This document shows, one piece after another, positions 1-9,439 of a stretch of DNA of 57,808 bases (position 1 is its first letter; each line of letters opens with the position of its first letter). This DNA comes from Alicyclobacillus sp. (lineage in GTDB: Bacteria; Bacillota; Bacilli; Alicyclobacillales; Alicyclobacillaceae). A program made the translations under genes and the position numbers. The notes beneath the pieces are model-generated. The model was not told the DNA's origin. It ran no database searches and was given only the letters and a program-made list of their open reading frames with translations. The stretch covers positions 1 through 57,808 of the forward strand of contig NZ_JAIMAV010000009.1 of the NCBI RefSeq assembly GCF_023511815.1. The letters are read 5' to 3'.

Positions 1-3
1 ACC

Positions 4-40
4 AAATCCCCTCAATCGACGGACCGATTGAGGGGATTTT
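4..40. terminator. Hairpin terminator, probably bidirectional
   Basis: A perfect 15-bp inverted repeat (4-18 with 25-39) encloses a 6-base loop. It has A residues on its left foot and T residues on its right foot, so it could end a rightward gene lying before the window as well as the leftward SDR gene. The remaining bases 41-147 show nothing else. Confidence 0.75.
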
Positions 41-147
41 GTACAGCCTTGTCATCCTCGTCACCCATTGACCCGCACGGCCCCCGGAGCGTGCAGTTCC
101 TTTTGAAAGCCGTGTCGCCCGTGTCTTCGCCTGCAACCTGCCGCCGA

Positions 148-945
148 CTAGAACATCCGGCGATTCAACCAGTTGGCGCCGTCCACCGTCAGGCATTCCC
201 CCGAGATGAAGGCCCCATACGGGGACATCAGGTAGGCGGCGGCGTGGGCGATCTCGCTGGCCTCTCCGAAGCGGCCGAGGGGGATGCCTGCGAGGACTCG
301 CTGGCGTGCCTCTTCCGTTGGCCACAGCTGCGGCGCCGCACCCGTACCGTCGACCGGTCCTGGAGCGATGGCGTTGACCCGGATGCCGTGACGGCCCCAT
401 TCCACCGCGAGGGTGCGCGTCATCGCCAGCACGCCCGCCTTGGCGCTCGCCGAGTGGACCACCCCGGGGCCGGCGCCCCACGCATACGTGGCGATGATGT
501 TCGTGATGGTGCCCGGTTGGCCCCGCTCGATCCAGTGGCGGCCGACCGCCTGGCTGAAGTAGAAGGTCCCGTCCAATACGATGCCGACCACGGCGCGCCA
601 GCCGCCCACCGAGAGCTTCTCCGCCGGGCAGATAAAGTTCCCGGCGGCGTTGTTGACCAAGTGATGGACGGCGCCGAACCGGTCCAACGTTGCCTGAAGT
701 GTGCGGGCCACCTGATCCGGATCGCGCACGTCCATCGGCACCGCCAGGGCCTGGCCGCCCTGCGCCTCAATCTCTTTGACCACCGCCTCCAGGTTCTCCA
801 GCTTTCGGCTCGCCACCACGACGTTCGCGCCGAGAGCCGCCAGTTCCAACGCGATGGCCCGGCCCAGGCCGGTGCCGCCCCCGGTCACGATGGCGGTCTG
901 GCCCGCGAATGTCCCGTCCGGCAACATGTGGGAATCTCGCGCCAT
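148..945 (-). CDS. SDR oxidoreductase, 2,4-dienoyl-CoA reductase-like
   Basis: A 265-residue short-chain dehydrogenase/reductase. The Rossmann motif TGGGTGLG lies near residue 21, and NNAAGNF, typical of the 2,4-dienoyl-CoA reductase (DECR/FadH) branch, near residue 97. As in DECR enzymes, the usual YxxxK tyrosine is replaced (HSASAK) and a Tyr sits earlier in TYAWGAGP, so I infer NADPH-dependent reduction of an enoyl- or dienoyl-CoA, or oxidation of a hydroxyacyl compound. The start at 945 is chosen for a GAGGAGGG Shine-Dalgarno 6 bases upstream; the frame stays open further upstream. It is divergent from the thioesterase-acyl-CoA dehydrogenase genes, which suggests one acyl-CoA pathway. The exact substrate cannot be read from sequence. 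Confidence 0.85.
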   Translation of the reverse strand: MARDSHMLPDGTFAGQTAIVTGGGTGLGRAIALELAALGANVVVASRKLENLEAVVKEIEAQGGQALAVPMDVRDPDQVARTLQATLDRFGAVHHLVNNAAGNFICPAEKLSVGGWRAVVGIVLDGTFYFSQAVGRHWIERGQPGTITNIIATYAWGAGPGVVHSASAKAGVLAMTRTLAVEWGRHGIRVNAIAPGPVDGTGAAPQLWPTEEARQRVLAGIPLGRFGEASEIAHAAAYLMSPYGAFISGECLTVDGANWLNRRMF

Positions 946-970
946 ATCATCCCTCCTCATCGTTGGATTG

Positions 971-979
971 AATATAGCA
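971..979 (-). promoter_or_regulatory. Extended -10 promoter for the SDR gene
   Basis: On the minus strand TGC-TATATT, an extended -10, lies 26 bases upstream of the SDR start. No good -35 is visible. Confidence 0.5.
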
Positions 980-1017
980 GACCTTCCGACCGGGAGGAAG
1001 TTTTTTGCGAGAAAGCG

Positions 1018-1047
1018 TTGACATGAGAAAGTGCGGATCGGTATGCT
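1018..1047 (+). promoter_or_regulatory. Sigma-A promoter for the thioesterase operon
   Basis: TTGACA (1018-1023), an 18-base spacer and TATGCT (1042-1047) form a good vegetative promoter upstream of the rightward acyl-CoA genes. Confidence 0.7.
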
Positions 1048-1061
1048 GATACTGTCAGATA

Positions 1062-1076
1062 TGAAACTCAATTTCA
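1062..1076 (+). promoter_or_regulatory. Possible operator downstream of the promoter
   Basis: The perfect inverted repeat TGAAA-ctcaa-TTTCA lies 15-29 bases past the -10 element, about where a repressor would block transcription. It does not match a consensus I can name. The IclR regulator of this locus (8636-9439) is one candidate for binding it. Confidence 0.3.
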
Positions 1077-1141
1077 AATGTGAAACGAAACGAAGGGCGA
1101 ATGGTGTGATGGAAGCCCGGTACAGATGCGGAGTGACGCGG

Positions 1142-1612
1142 ATGACGAGGCAGGAACTGTTGGCCGAGCTGGCACGGCTGTCCGATGAGGACCTGGCGGT
1201 GGCGCTGCAAGCCGGACGCGCCCGGGAGAAGGCTCGTCAGCGCGGCACCTATTTTTTGCATCACTTTTTGCAGGAACGTCGGGTCGAAGGGGAGGATGGG
1301 CGCGCCGTCATCACCATTCCGGTATCGGATCTGGTGATGAACCCCGGCGGGATGGTGCACGGCGGCATCACCGCCCTGTTGTGCGACAACGCGATGGGCA
1401 TGGCCAGCTACATGGAGAAGCGGCGGCCCGGTGTGACGGTGGAGATGACCGTGCGCTACCACCGGCCCGGACGGGGAGACCGGCTGGTGGCCAGCGGCGA
1501 GGTGCTGTCGGCGGGAGCTCTGTTGAATTCCGCCCGCTGCGAGGTGCGGGATGAGGACGGAACCCTCGTCGCGACCGCCACGGGCACGTTTTACCACCGT
1601 CAGTCCCGCTAG
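1142..1612 (+). CDS. PaaI-type hotdog-fold acyl-CoA thioesterase
   Basis: A 156-residue hotdog-fold protein of the PaaI/YbgC-like thioesterase family, expected to hydrolyse an acyl-CoA to free acid plus CoA in the cytoplasm. The family signature NPGGMVHGGITALLCDNAMG sits near residue 65, followed by the long hotdog helix and the VEMTVRYHRPGRGDRLVASG strand region. The start at 1142 has GGAG about 9 bases upstream; an ATG at 1109 would add 11 residues and is possible. It is 71 bases ahead of the acyl-CoA dehydrogenase gene and probably cotranscribed, perhaps to release CoA from dead-end intermediates. Confidence 0.8.
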   Translation: MTRQELLAELARLSDEDLAVALQAGRAREKARQRGTYFLHHFLQERRVEGEDGRAVITIPVSDLVMNPGGMVHGGITALLCDNAMGMASYMEKRRPGVTVEMTVRYHRPGRGDRLVASGEVLSAGALLNSARCEVRDEDGTLVATATGTFYHRQSR

Positions 1613-1683
1613 CGGGACGGGGCTGCGGGACAGGTCGGATCGGCCATTCCTTCCGAGTGGGGCCGGACGGGAGGGGGACTAGG

Positions 1684-2838
1684 ATGGATTTTCGGTTGTC
1701 GGAAGAACTGGTGGCGATGAAGGAGACGGTGGCGTCGTTCGTGGCGAACGAGGTGGAGCCGCGGGCGATGGACATCGAGCGCGAGGACCGCGTGCCGGAG
1801 GAGATCCTGGAGGGCTCCAGGCGACTGGGCCTGTTCGGGCTCAGCATTCCCGAGGCGTACGGCGGCATGGGGCTCGACATGGTCGGCAAGTGCGCCATCT
1901 TCGAGGAGCTCGGCAAGACCATCAACGGGTACACCACCATTCTCGGGGCGCACAACGGGATCGGGTCCGTGGGCATCGTGGCCCTGGGCAACGAGGAGCA
2001 GAAGCGGCGGTATCTCCCGAAGATGGCCAGCGGGGAGTGGATCGGGGCGTTCGCGTTGACGGAGCCGCAGGCGGGATCGAACGCGGCCAACCTGCAGACC
2101 ACCGCGGTGCGCCGGGGAGACCGGTACGTCCTCAATGGCCAGAAGATCTACTGCACGAATGCGCCCATCGCGCACGTGTTCACCGTGATGGCCGTGACGG
2201 ATCCGAGCAAGGGGGCCAAGGGCATCACGTCGTTCATCGTCGAACGCGACTTCCCGGGATTTCACATCGGCAGCGTGGAACGGAAGATGGGCCTGCACGG
2301 GTCTCACACGGCGCAACTGTATTTCGAGGACCTCGAGGTGCCGGTGGAAAACGTGCTCGGCGGGGAGGGAGAGGGATACGTCAACGCGCTGAAGATCCTC
2401 GCCAACGGCCGCGCCGGGTTGGCGGCGCGGTGCCTGGGGTCGTGCCAGTATCTGCTGGAGCGCTCGGTTCGCTACGCCCAGGAGCGTGTTCAGTTTGGCA
2501 AGCCCATCTTCGAACAGCAGGTGATTCAGCACTATCTGGCGGAGATGGCGATGGAGACCGAGGTCCTGCGCGCGTTCACCTACAAGGTGGCGTGGCAAAT
2601 GGATCAGGGCCAGAACGTCGTGAAGGAAGCCGCCATGCTCAAGCTGTTCGCGTCCGAAGTCTACAATCGGGTGGCGGACCGGGCGGTCCAGGTTCACGGG
2701 GGCATCGGCTACATCGCGGATTATCCGATTGAACGGTTCTACCGCGACGCGCGCATCACGCGCATCTACGAGGGGACGTCGGAGATCCAAAAGAATATCA
2801 TCGCGAGCCGGTTGAAACGGGAGTACGCGCTTTCCTGA
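1684..2838 (+). CDS. Acyl-CoA dehydrogenase
   Basis: A 384-residue FAD-dependent acyl-CoA dehydrogenase of usual family length. It has the N-terminal helical domain, the beta-domain motif AFALTEPQAGSNAANLQ near residue 124, and the C-terminal helical domain ending in the family signature QVHGGIGYIADYPIERFYRD and YEGTSEIQKNII. The catalytic Glu is probably the E of YEGTSE near residue 363, the short- and medium-chain position. The start at 1684 has AGGGGGA upstream. It lies between the thioesterase and ComB in a catabolic cluster with a solute transporter and an ACAD10/11-type kinase, so it may act on a phosphorylated hydroxyacyl-CoA rather than on ordinary fatty acyl-CoA; that is inference. 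Confidence 0.9.
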   Translation: MDFRLSEELVAMKETVASFVANEVEPRAMDIEREDRVPEEILEGSRRLGLFGLSIPEAYGGMGLDMVGKCAIFEELGKTINGYTTILGAHNGIGSVGIVALGNEEQKRRYLPKMASGEWIGAFALTEPQAGSNAANLQTTAVRRGDRYVLNGQKIYCTNAPIAHVFTVMAVTDPSKGAKGITSFIVERDFPGFHIGSVERKMGLHGSHTAQLYFEDLEVPVENVLGGEGEGYVNALKILANGRAGLAARCLGSCQYLLERSVRYAQERVQFGKPIFEQQVIQHYLAEMAMETEVLRAFTYKVAWQMDQGQNVVKEAAMLKLFASEVYNRVADRAVQVHGGIGYIADYPIERFYRDARITRIYEGTSEIQKNIIASRLKREYALS

Positions 2839-2873
2839 GCGGGCGACTCGGCCGGATACGGAGGGGGGATTGG

Positions 2874-3584
2874 ATGGAACGAGTCCACGTGTGGGCGACC
2901 TGGCAGGAGGTCGAGCCTGAACGCCTGCGACATGCCGTGGCGGTGGTGATGGACGTCTGTCTGGCCACCACCACGTTGTTGACGGCGTACGAGTCCGGGG
3001 CGCGGACGGTGCATCCAGCGGACACCGTGGAGGAGGCGATCCGGCTCTCCGCCGGCCTGCCGGGGTGCCTGCGCGGCGGGGAACAGAATGGCGAGGATAT
3101 TCCGGGGTTTGATCTCGGGCCTCTGCCCACCCTGTACACCCCGGAACGGGTGCGAGGGAGGGACGTGGTGTTCGTGACCACCAACGGAACCCGGGCCATC
3201 CGGGCCGCGGAGGGGGCGGACCGCCTGTTTATCGCCTGTCTTCGCAACGCCGACGCCACGGCCGAGTACCTGCGAACGCTGGAGGCGGACGATGTGTACC
3301 TGATCTGCGCCGGAAGCCGCGGACATCTGTCCCTCGAGGATTTCATCTGCGCCGGGTGGATCACCGAGCGCCTGTGCGCGGAGGGAACAAGGCTCAACGA
3401 TGCGGCGCGGTTGGCGCGAGCCCTGGCCAACCAGCGGGATCCGGCCGAATGGGTCGCGGACGGGCGTGTCGGGCGATGGTTGGCCCGGCAGGGGCTTGCG
3501 GATGTGGTGCGGTTCGTGGGGACGGTCGGGGAAAGCCAAACCGTCATCGAGGTGCGAGGTGGCCGGATCGCCGGCGTGCCCTGA
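2874..3584 (+). CDS. comB: 2-phosphosulfolactate phosphatase family protein (ComB)
   Basis: A 236-residue ComB-family protein. It shows VVMDVCLATTT near the N terminus, GGEQNGEDIPGFDLGPLP, the TTNGTRA motif and CAGSRGHLSLEDFICAG, all hallmarks of 2-phosphosulfolactate phosphatase, which makes sulfolactate by a Mg-dependent mechanism. The family was defined in the coenzyme M pathway; in spore formers it is linked to sulfolactate stored in spores. GGAGGGG lies just upstream of ATG 2874. It is 35 bases after the acyl-CoA dehydrogenase, and no comA or comC is visible here, so its role in this operon is unclear. Confidence 0.85.
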   Translation: MERVHVWATWQEVEPERLRHAVAVVMDVCLATTTLLTAYESGARTVHPADTVEEAIRLSAGLPGCLRGGEQNGEDIPGFDLGPLPTLYTPERVRGRDVVFVTTNGTRAIRAAEGADRLFIACLRNADATAEYLRTLEADDVYLICAGSRGHLSLEDFICAGWITERLCAEGTRLNDAARLARALANQRDPAEWVADGRVGRWLARQGLADVVRFVGTVGESQTVIEVRGGRIAGVP

Positions 3585-3723
3585 GCTCGGCCCGCGCCAT
3601 CGGTTCCACAACGTCTGCGAACAGCTCCGCAAGCTTATGGTGCGATGGGGCCCGGAGGGTTGCCCGAAATTTACAGAACAATTTGAATGGGTGTTCTCAA
3701 TTGACAATTCCGCAAGGGGGGGG

Positions 3724-4590
3724 ATGGACGTGACCCTGCTGATGCAGGAGGTGTTGGGTGGGCTTGTGCTCGGAAGCATCTACAGTCTGGTGGCGATGGG
3801 ACTCACCCTGGTCTACGGAGTGATGGAGATTCCGAACTTTGCCCATGGGCATCTGTACATGCTCGGTGCCTACATCACGTGGTTTTTGTTGGTGTCGGCT
3901 CACTTCGGCTACTGGCCCGCCACACTGGCGGCCGCGGTCGTCCTGTCGGGGATCGGCGCGTTGTTGGAGTGGGTGGTCTTTCGGCCGCTTCGAAATGCCC
4001 CACAGGTCCACGCGATGATCGCGTCCGTCGGCGTGATGCTCTTTCTGGAAGCCCTCGCCCAATGGCTCTGGGGACCCGATTTTCAACGGATGCCCACCCC
4101 GTACGGACGGGTGTTGAATGCCGGGCCGTTCACCGTTTCGGAACAACAGTTGGTCGTGATCGCCGCGGCCATTGTCTGCATGAGTCTCCTGTACCTGTTT
4201 CTCAAACACACCCCTCTCGGCATGGCCATCGAGGCGGTGGCGCAAAACCGGACCGGCGCCCGGCTGGTGGGCATTCGGACGCATCGGATCTCCCTCATCA
4301 CCTTCGGGCTCTCCGCGGCGTTGGCGAGCATCGCCGCGTCGCTCATCGCGCCGATTCACCTGATCTTTCCCGCCATGGGGACCATGGTCATCATGAAAGC
4401 GTTTGCCATCATCGTCATTGGCGGCATGGGCAGCATCCCCGGCGCGATTGCCGGTGGATACATCCTCGCTCTGGCCGAAAGCATCGGGGGTGCGTACGTC
4501 TCCACCAATTATCAGGACGTGATCGCCTTTGCCCTGCTGGCTTTGATTCTCTTCCTGCGGCCGTCCGGCCTGTTCACAAAGGGGGTGTGA
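3724..4590 (+). CDS. livH: Branched-chain amino acid-type ABC transporter permease, LivH family
   Basis: A 288-residue membrane protein of the LivH family, about eight hydrophobic segments. Family landmarks are [35 protein letters not shown] at the N terminus, [14 protein letters not shown], the cytoplasmic loop that contacts the ATPase, and [13 protein letters not shown] near the C terminus. ATG 3724 has a run of G residues as ribosome-binding site. It is the first of five genes for a complete importer (permeases, ATPases, binding protein). The substrate may be a branched-chain amino acid, an amide or an organic acid; context with acyl-CoA enzymes favours an organic acid. Confidence 0.9.
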   Translation: MDVTLLMQEVLGGLVLGSIYSLVAMGLTLVYGVMEIPNFAHGHLYMLGAYITWFLLVSAHFGYWPATLAAAVVLSGIGALLEWVVFRPLRNAPQVHAMIASVGVMLFLEALAQWLWGPDFQRMPTPYGRVLNAGPFTVSEQQLVVIAAAIVCMSLLYLFLKHTPLGMAIEAVAQNRTGARLVGIRTHRISLITFGLSAALASIAASLIAPIHLIFPAMGTMVIMKAFAIIVIGGMGSIPGAIAGGYILALAESIGGAYVSTNYQDVIAFALLALILFLRPSGLFTKGV

Positions 4591-4592
4591 CC

Positions 4593-5600
4593 ATGCGGTT
4601 GAGATGGTCGTTTCGCCGCCTGGCCTGGATGCTGGCGCTGTTGGCCGGACTGCTGGCACCCCTCGCCGTCGGCAATCCCTACTATCTTCAGGTCCTCACC
4701 CTGGGGTTGATCTGGGCCATCGGGGTGTACGGGCTGAACATCGTGCTGGGCTTCACGGGACAACTCTCCCTCGGACACGCCGGATTTTTCGGAATCGGCG
4801 CGTACACCGTCGGTCTGCTCACCCTCCGGGTGGGGCTGTCGTTTTGGGTGGCGCTGCTGGCCGCGGTGGTTCTCACAATGATCGCGGGTTGGTTGGTCGG
4901 TTGGATCTGCCTGCGCACGCGCGGTCACGCCTTCGCCATTTTCACCATGGCGGTGGGGGTGATCATCAACCTGCTCATCGATAAGTGGGACAGTCTCACC
5001 AACGGGCAGGTGGGCCTTGTGAACATTCCGGCACCGAACGCCATCGGCCCCGTCTCCTTCGACTCGGCGCAGGCGCGGTACTATCTGGTGCTGGTCTTTC
5101 TGGTGCTCGCGGCGTACGCCACCTGGGCCATCCTCCGGTCACCCATCGGGCGCGCCATGCACGCGGTGCGGCAGAGCGAGGAACTCGCGGCCGCCATCGG
5201 CATCCCGGTCATGCGGACCAAACGCCTCGCCTTCGTGCTGTCAACCGTTTTCGCGGGTGTGGCAGGGGCCCTGTTCGCAGGGTACCTCGGGTATCTCGGT
5301 CCGGACGTCACCGGTGTCGACATCACGTTCGACATGTTGCTCTATCTGCTCGTGGGCGGGATGGGAACCGTCGCCGGGCCGTTGGTCGGTGCGCTCCTGG
5401 TCGGTGCCCTCACCCAGGTTCTGCAGGCGTTCCAGCAGTACCAGATGCTCATTTTCGGCCCCGTGTTGGTGATCCTGATCCGATTTTTCCCGGGCGGCTT
5501 GGCGGGCATCCCGGCGGGGATCCGGAGGCGTCGAGAGCGCGGGCCGAATCCACCGCCGTTGGCCGCGGAGCCGATCCCCGCGGCCAGGGAGGAGGTGTAA
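4593..5600 (+). CDS. livM: Branched-chain amino acid-type ABC transporter permease, LivM family
   Basis: A 335-residue inner-membrane permease, partner of the preceding LivH protein. The LivM signature GLNIVLGFTGQLSLGHAGFFGIGAYT lies near residue 50, and the coupling loop AVRQSEELAAAIGI near residue 192. GGMGTVAGPLVGA is near the C-terminal membrane segments. It starts 2 bases after the livH stop, so translation is probably coupled. The C-terminal 25 residues are charged and cytoplasmic. Confidence 0.9.
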   Translation: MRLRWSFRRLAWMLALLAGLLAPLAVGNPYYLQVLTLGLIWAIGVYGLNIVLGFTGQLSLGHAGFFGIGAYTVGLLTLRVGLSFWVALLAAVVLTMIAGWLVGWICLRTRGHAFAIFTMAVGVIINLLIDKWDSLTNGQVGLVNIPAPNAIGPVSFDSAQARYYLVLVFLVLAAYATWAILRSPIGRAMHAVRQSEELAAAIGIPVMRTKRLAFVLSTVFAGVAGALFAGYLGYLGPDVTGVDITFDMLLYLLVGGMGTVAGPLVGALLVGALTQVLQAFQQYQMLIFGPVLVILIRFFPGGLAGIPAGIRRRRERGPNPPPLAAEPIPAAREEV

Positions 5601-5602
5601 GC

Positions 5603-6373
5603 GTGTTGAGCGTCGAGGCGTTGGGAAAGTCGTTCGGCGGATTGCAGGCGGTTCAGGATGTGACCTTCTCGGTCGAGGCGGGGTCCATCACGGCCATCAT
5701 CGGGCCCAACGGAGCGGGAAAATCCACCCTGTTCAATCTGATTGCCGGGGCGGTGCGTCCGACGAGCGGGCGAATCCGGCTCAATGGAGAGGACGTCACG
5801 GGCCTGCCCGCGCACGAGATGGCGGCCCGGGGCGTGGCCAGGACATTTCAGTCGACACACCTGTTCCAGGAGTTCACCGTGATCGACAACGTGATGGCCG
5901 CATGTCAACTGCGGGGGGGCGCTCATCTGTGGGACGCGCTCCTGAGGACCGATAAACTCCGTCGGGAGGCCGGGGCTCTGAGAGAACAGGCCATGCGGGC
6001 GCTGGCGTTCGTGGAGGTGGCGCACCTGGCCGACAGGCGGGCGGGGACCATCCCGCAGGAGGCCCAGAAGCGGGTCGCGCTCGCCATGGGCATTGCCACC
6101 CAGCCGAAGTTGGTGTTGCTCGACGAGATTGCGGGCGGCCTCAACCCGGAGGAGACGGACCGAATGATGGCACTCATCCGAAGGCTGGTGGATCACGGCA
6201 TGACCGTGTGCTTCGTCGAACACAAACTGCGAATGGTCATGCAGCTCGCGGACCAGGTGGTGGTGATTCATCACGGACGCACCATCGCAGAGGGGACGCC
6301 GGCGCAGGTCAGCCGGGACCCGGCCGTGATTGAGGCGTATCTGGGAGGTGGCGGGATTGCTGCAGGTGGTTGA
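5603..6373 (+). CDS. livG: ABC transporter ATP-binding protein, LivG family
   Basis: A 256-residue ATPase of the LivG type. Walker [10 protein letters not shown] is near residue 35, [12 protein letters not shown], the LivG Q-loop region, near residue 78, and Walker [14 protein letters not shown] near residue 171. The ABC signature is degenerate ([17 protein letters not shown] instead of LSGGQ), as is often seen in LivG. It starts with GTG 5603, GGAGGTG just upstream, 2 bases after livM. It would energise import through the LivH-LivM pore together with the next ATPase. Confidence 0.9.
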   Translation: MLSVEALGKSFGGLQAVQDVTFSVEAGSITAIIGPNGAGKSTLFNLIAGAVRPTSGRIRLNGEDVTGLPAHEMAARGVARTFQSTHLFQEFTVIDNVMAACQLRGGAHLWDALLRTDKLRREAGALREQAMRALAFVEVAHLADRRAGTIPQEAQKRVALAMGIATQPKLVLLDEIAGGLNPEETDRMMALIRRLVDHGMTVCFVEHKLRMVMQLADQVVVIHHGRTIAEGTPAQVSRDPAVIEAYLGGGGIAAGG

Positions 6374-7064
6374 CCTGACGGTGTCGCACGGAGCGCTGCA
6401 GGCGGTCCGCCAGGTGTCTTTGCGGGTGGACGAGGGGGAGATCGTCGTCTTGCTCGGTGCCAACGGAGCGGGGAAGTCGACGCTCTTTCACGCCATCAGC
6501 GGCCTGGTTCGCCCGTGCGCGGGCCGAATCACCTGGCGAGGTCGTGACCTGACGGGCCTGCGCGCGGCGGACATCGTCGCGGCCGGCATCGCGCAATGCC
6601 CCGAGGGACGAATGCTGTTTCCCCGGCTGTCGGTCGAGAAGAATCTGGTGCTCGGCGCGTATCCGCACCGACGGGATCGAGCGCGCGTCGCTCGGGCGTT
6701 GGAGGACGTGTACAGCCTGTTTCCGGACCTGTACGGGAAACGCCACCAACCGGCGGGGGCGCTGAGCGGTGGACAACAGCAGATGGTGGCCATCGGCCGG
6801 GCCTGGATGGCCAATCCGAAGCTGCTTTTGCTCGATGAACCGACGCTGGGGCTGGCCCCCGTGGTCGCGGAACAGACCCTGGCCGCGGTTTCCGACATCA
6901 ATCGGCGCGGGACCACCGTGTTGTTGGCCGAGCAGAACGCCCACGCCGCCCTGTCCATCGCGCATCGGGGATACGTGATGGAAACCGGCCGGGTGGTTCT
7001 CGAGGGGACCCGTGAGGCGTTGATGGGAGACCCGCGGGTGAAGGAGGCTTATCTGGGTCTGTGA
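6357..7064 (+). CDS. livF: ABC transporter ATP-binding protein, LivF family
   Basis: A 235-residue ATPase of the LivF type. Walker [10 protein letters not shown] is near residue 34, the LivF motif [17 protein letters not shown] near residue 81, signature [15 protein letters not shown] near residue 133 and Walker [12 protein letters not shown] near residue 155. The chosen start is TTG 6357 with GGGAGGTGG immediately upstream, so the gene overlaps livG by 17 bases. It completes the two-ATPase importer. Confidence 0.88.
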   Translation: MLQVVDLTVSHGALQAVRQVSLRVDEGEIVVLLGANGAGKSTLFHAISGLVRPCAGRITWRGRDLTGLRAADIVAAGIAQCPEGRMLFPRLSVEKNLVLGAYPHRRDRARVARALEDVYSLFPDLYGKRHQPAGALSGGQQQMVAIGRAWMANPKLLLLDEPTLGLAPVVAEQTLAAVSDINRRGTTVLLAEQNAHAALSIAHRGYVMETGRVVLEGTREALMGDPRVKEAYLGL

Positions 7065-7229
7065 CGCGTCCGCCATCCGGGGGTGGAAAGGGGGTGAGTC
7101 CATTCGGGGGCGATGCGGATGGAAATGCCTGTGCAAAGGGCGGGTCGATCTCGGTCTTGACCGGAAGCCGGGGCATGGCACCGAAGAAAGACAGAGCGTT
7201 GTACCTGGGGAAAATCAGGGGGGATGTGT

Positions 7230-8468
7230 ATGAAACGGTGGTGGAAACGGACGGCGGCGATTATGGCCCTGGGCCTGTTGCCGTTGGGGCTGGCCGCGTG
7301 CGGCGCCGCATCGACGTCCGCGGGGGGCGGCGGTGGTTCGGCGGGCACAGGGAACGCCGGGGGCGGCGGTGGTTCCGTGGAGGTCAACATCGGGTTCACC
7401 GGCCCGTTGAGCGGAGGCGCCGCGTTCTATGGGAAGGACGTCTTAAACGGGATCACGTTGGCCGTCAACGAGATCAATGCGTCGGGCGACATCACGGTGG
7501 GCGGTAAGAAGGTGACATTCAAGGTCGACGCACTGGATGACAAGTATCTTCCCAACGAGGCGGCCACCAACGCGAAGCGGCTGGCGCAGCAGGACCATGC
7601 GCCGATTGTGTTCTGTCCGCACAGCGGCGGGATTCTCGCGATTCAGGGATTCAACGCCAAGCAGGATCCGAAGTTCATCCTGGCCGCGTACAGCAGCGAA
7701 CCGGCCATTCTCGCGCAGAACAACGGTTTGACCGTGATGATTCCGCCCAGGTACGACGCTTACTTTGAGCCGTTTGCGAAAACGGAGATGGACAAATTCG
7801 GGAAGCGGCTCGGACTGATTCCCACCACCACGGCCTACGGGAAGGAGTGGGCCAAGGGATTCTCCGAGGTCTGGCAGAAACTCGGCGGCACGGTGTTGAC
7901 GAACAATGGCGTCGACTACAACACGACGACCGACTTCACCAGTGTGGTCAGCAAGGCGCTGTCGGAACACCCCGACGTGCTGTTTGTGGGCGGACCGTCT
8001 CAACCGACGGCCCTGGTCATCAAGGCGGCTCGGGACCAGGGGTTCAAGGGCGGTTTCGTGGTGATGGACCAGGCGAAGTTCGAGAGCATGAGCGGGATCG
8101 TCACGCAGGAGATGCTCAACGGCTCGGTGGGCGTGATGCCCCTGGAGAAGTATCCGGGTCCGGGCACCGCCGCGTTCATCGATGCTTTCAAGAAGGCTTA
8201 CGGCCAGGATAAAGTTCCGAATTCGGAGAATGCCCTCAACTACCAGGCGATGTGGGCGTTCGCCGAAGCCATCAAGCTGGCGGGGACGACCTCCGACGTG
8301 CAGGCCATCATGGCCAAGATGCCGGAGGCGGTCAAGGCGGTGCCGGCTGAGAAACAACCGTACGGATTGAGCGGGATCTCCAGCGCGGGACACCTGCAGG
8401 GACCGGTGGTGGCGGCGTACGTGGACCACGGCCAGTTCACTTCGTTGAACATCCCGTCGAAGGACTAG
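7230..8468 (+). CDS. ABC transporter substrate-binding lipoprotein, LivJ/LivK-like
   Basis: A 412-residue extracytoplasmic solute-binding protein of the Leu/Ile/Val-binding (Peripla_BP_6) family. A lipoprotein signal peptide with lipobox LAAC ends near residue 25 and is followed by a Gly/Ser-rich linker. The mature part starts [21 protein letters not shown], the classical opening of these proteins. ATG 7230 is preferred because AGGGGGG lies 6 bases upstream; an ATG at 7224 is too close. The 165 bases between livF and this gene show no clear terminator, so it is probably in the same transcript. Ligand unknown. Confidence 0.9.
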   Translation: MKRWWKRTAAIMALGLLPLGLAACGAASTSAGGGGGSAGTGNAGGGGGSVEVNIGFTGPLSGGAAFYGKDVLNGITLAVNEINASGDITVGGKKVTFKVDALDDKYLPNEAATNAKRLAQQDHAPIVFCPHSGGILAIQGFNAKQDPKFILAAYSSEPAILAQNNGLTVMIPPRYDAYFEPFAKTEMDKFGKRLGLIPTTTAYGKEWAKGFSEVWQKLGGTVLTNNGVDYNTTTDFTSVVSKALSEHPDVLFVGGPSQPTALVIKAARDQGFKGGFVVMDQAKFESMSGIVTQEMLNGSVGVMPLEKYPGPGTAAFIDAFKKAYGQDKVPNSENALNYQAMWAFAEAIKLAGTTSDVQAIMAKMPEAVKAVPAEKQPYGLSGISSAGHLQGPVVAAYVDHGQFTSLNIPSKD

Positions 8469-8635
8469 CCGAAGCAGGGACTGGACGCGTGAGTGCCGAT
8501 GGTGGAGAATGCATGGTGTGACAGGGGGCGCCGGCCGGGGGCGAGAAGCGCGGTCGGGTGCATCCGGCGCGGGATGGGTAAAGCCCGTCCCGCGCCGGGT
8601 CCCCGGGACCGGTCCTGGACAGGGGGTGCGCGAGC

Positions 8636-9439
8636 CTGGAGGAATACCAAGTCCCATCGGTCGCTCTGGCGGCGCGGATTCTGAAGTTGCTCAGCCGCTA
8701 CAAATACCGAAGCTGTACGCTGACCGAGATCGCGGATCGGCTCTCGGTCAACAAGACCACCTGTCTGCGCGTGTTGCGCACCCTCGAACGCGAGGATTTC
8801 ATTCGCTACCATCCGGAGACGCGGCGTTACAGTCTGGGGCCGTACCTCATTCCGCTCGGCAACCGGGCGGCCGAGTTGAACCAACGGATCGCCGGGGTGA
8901 TGGCGGAGTTGCCGATGGTCGCGCGCGCCACCGGCATGACGACGGTGTTGGTGCAGCGGTTGCGGGATGACCGGTTGATCTACATCGCTTCGGCCGAGCC
9001 GCCGGATGACCGCGTCCGCATCGCGGTCTCGATTGGCCAGCAGTTTCCTATTACCGGGGCCGCGTTCGGGAAGTGCTTTCTGGCGTACGACGAAGAGGAC
9101 GATTGGGATCGATGGATTGCGGAAGGATTGAAGGCGTTTACACCGAATACCATCACGCATCCCGAACGGTTCAAGGAGAGCCTGCGCGAGGTCCGGCAAC
9201 AGGGATACGCGGTGACGCACGCGGAATTGACGCCGGGGGTCTCCGCGGTGGCCGTCCCCATCTTCGATCGCCTGGGGCGCGTGGAATGGGTGATGGCCTG
9301 TCTGGCGTTGACGGCCCAGCTGGATGACGAACGGATTGCGCGCGCCATCGCCCGGCTGCGCGCCGGCGCGGAGCGGTTGTCGGAGTGGAGCGGTTATCCG
9401 TTGAGCCAGGAACGAAAGGATGGGGGCAGGGAGTCATGA
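8636..9439 (+). CDS. IclR-family transcriptional regulator (probable CTG start)
   Basis: A 267-residue IclR-type regulator with an N-terminal winged helix-turn-helix (LTEIADRLSVNKTTCLRVLRTLE near residue 27) and a C-terminal effector-binding domain (ITGAAFGKCFLAY, GVSAVAVPIFDRLGRV). The usual first helix (SVALAARILKLLSRY) lies upstream of the first conventional start codon, TTG 8687. No ATG, GTG or TTG occurs in frame between the stop at 8579 and that TTG. CTG 8636, with AGGGGG 9 bases upstream, is therefore the likely start. The protein probably controls the transporter and acyl-CoA genes beside it and overlaps the next gene by 4 bases. Confidence 0.8.
   Translation: MEEYQVPSVALAARILKLLSRYKYRSCTLTEIADRLSVNKTTCLRVLRTLEREDFIRYHPETRRYSLGPYLIPLGNRAAELNQRIAGVMAELPMVARATGMTTVLVQRLRDDRLIYIASAEPPDDRVRIAVSIGQQFPITGAAFGKCFLAYDEEDDWDRWIAEGLKAFTPNTITHPERFKESLREVRQQGYAVTHAELTPGVSAVAVPIFDRLGRVEWVMACLALTAQLDDERIARAIARLRAGAERLSEWSGYPLSQERKDGGRES

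Noticed and set aside
3660-3722. Promoter TTGACA near 3701 before livH
   Set aside because: A -10 at the right distance would fall in the ribosome-binding site and none is seen; livH is more likely read from upstream.
3879-5600. An apparent N-terminal extension of the LivM permease
   Set aside because: It is livH read in another frame; LivM starts at 4593 after the livH stop.
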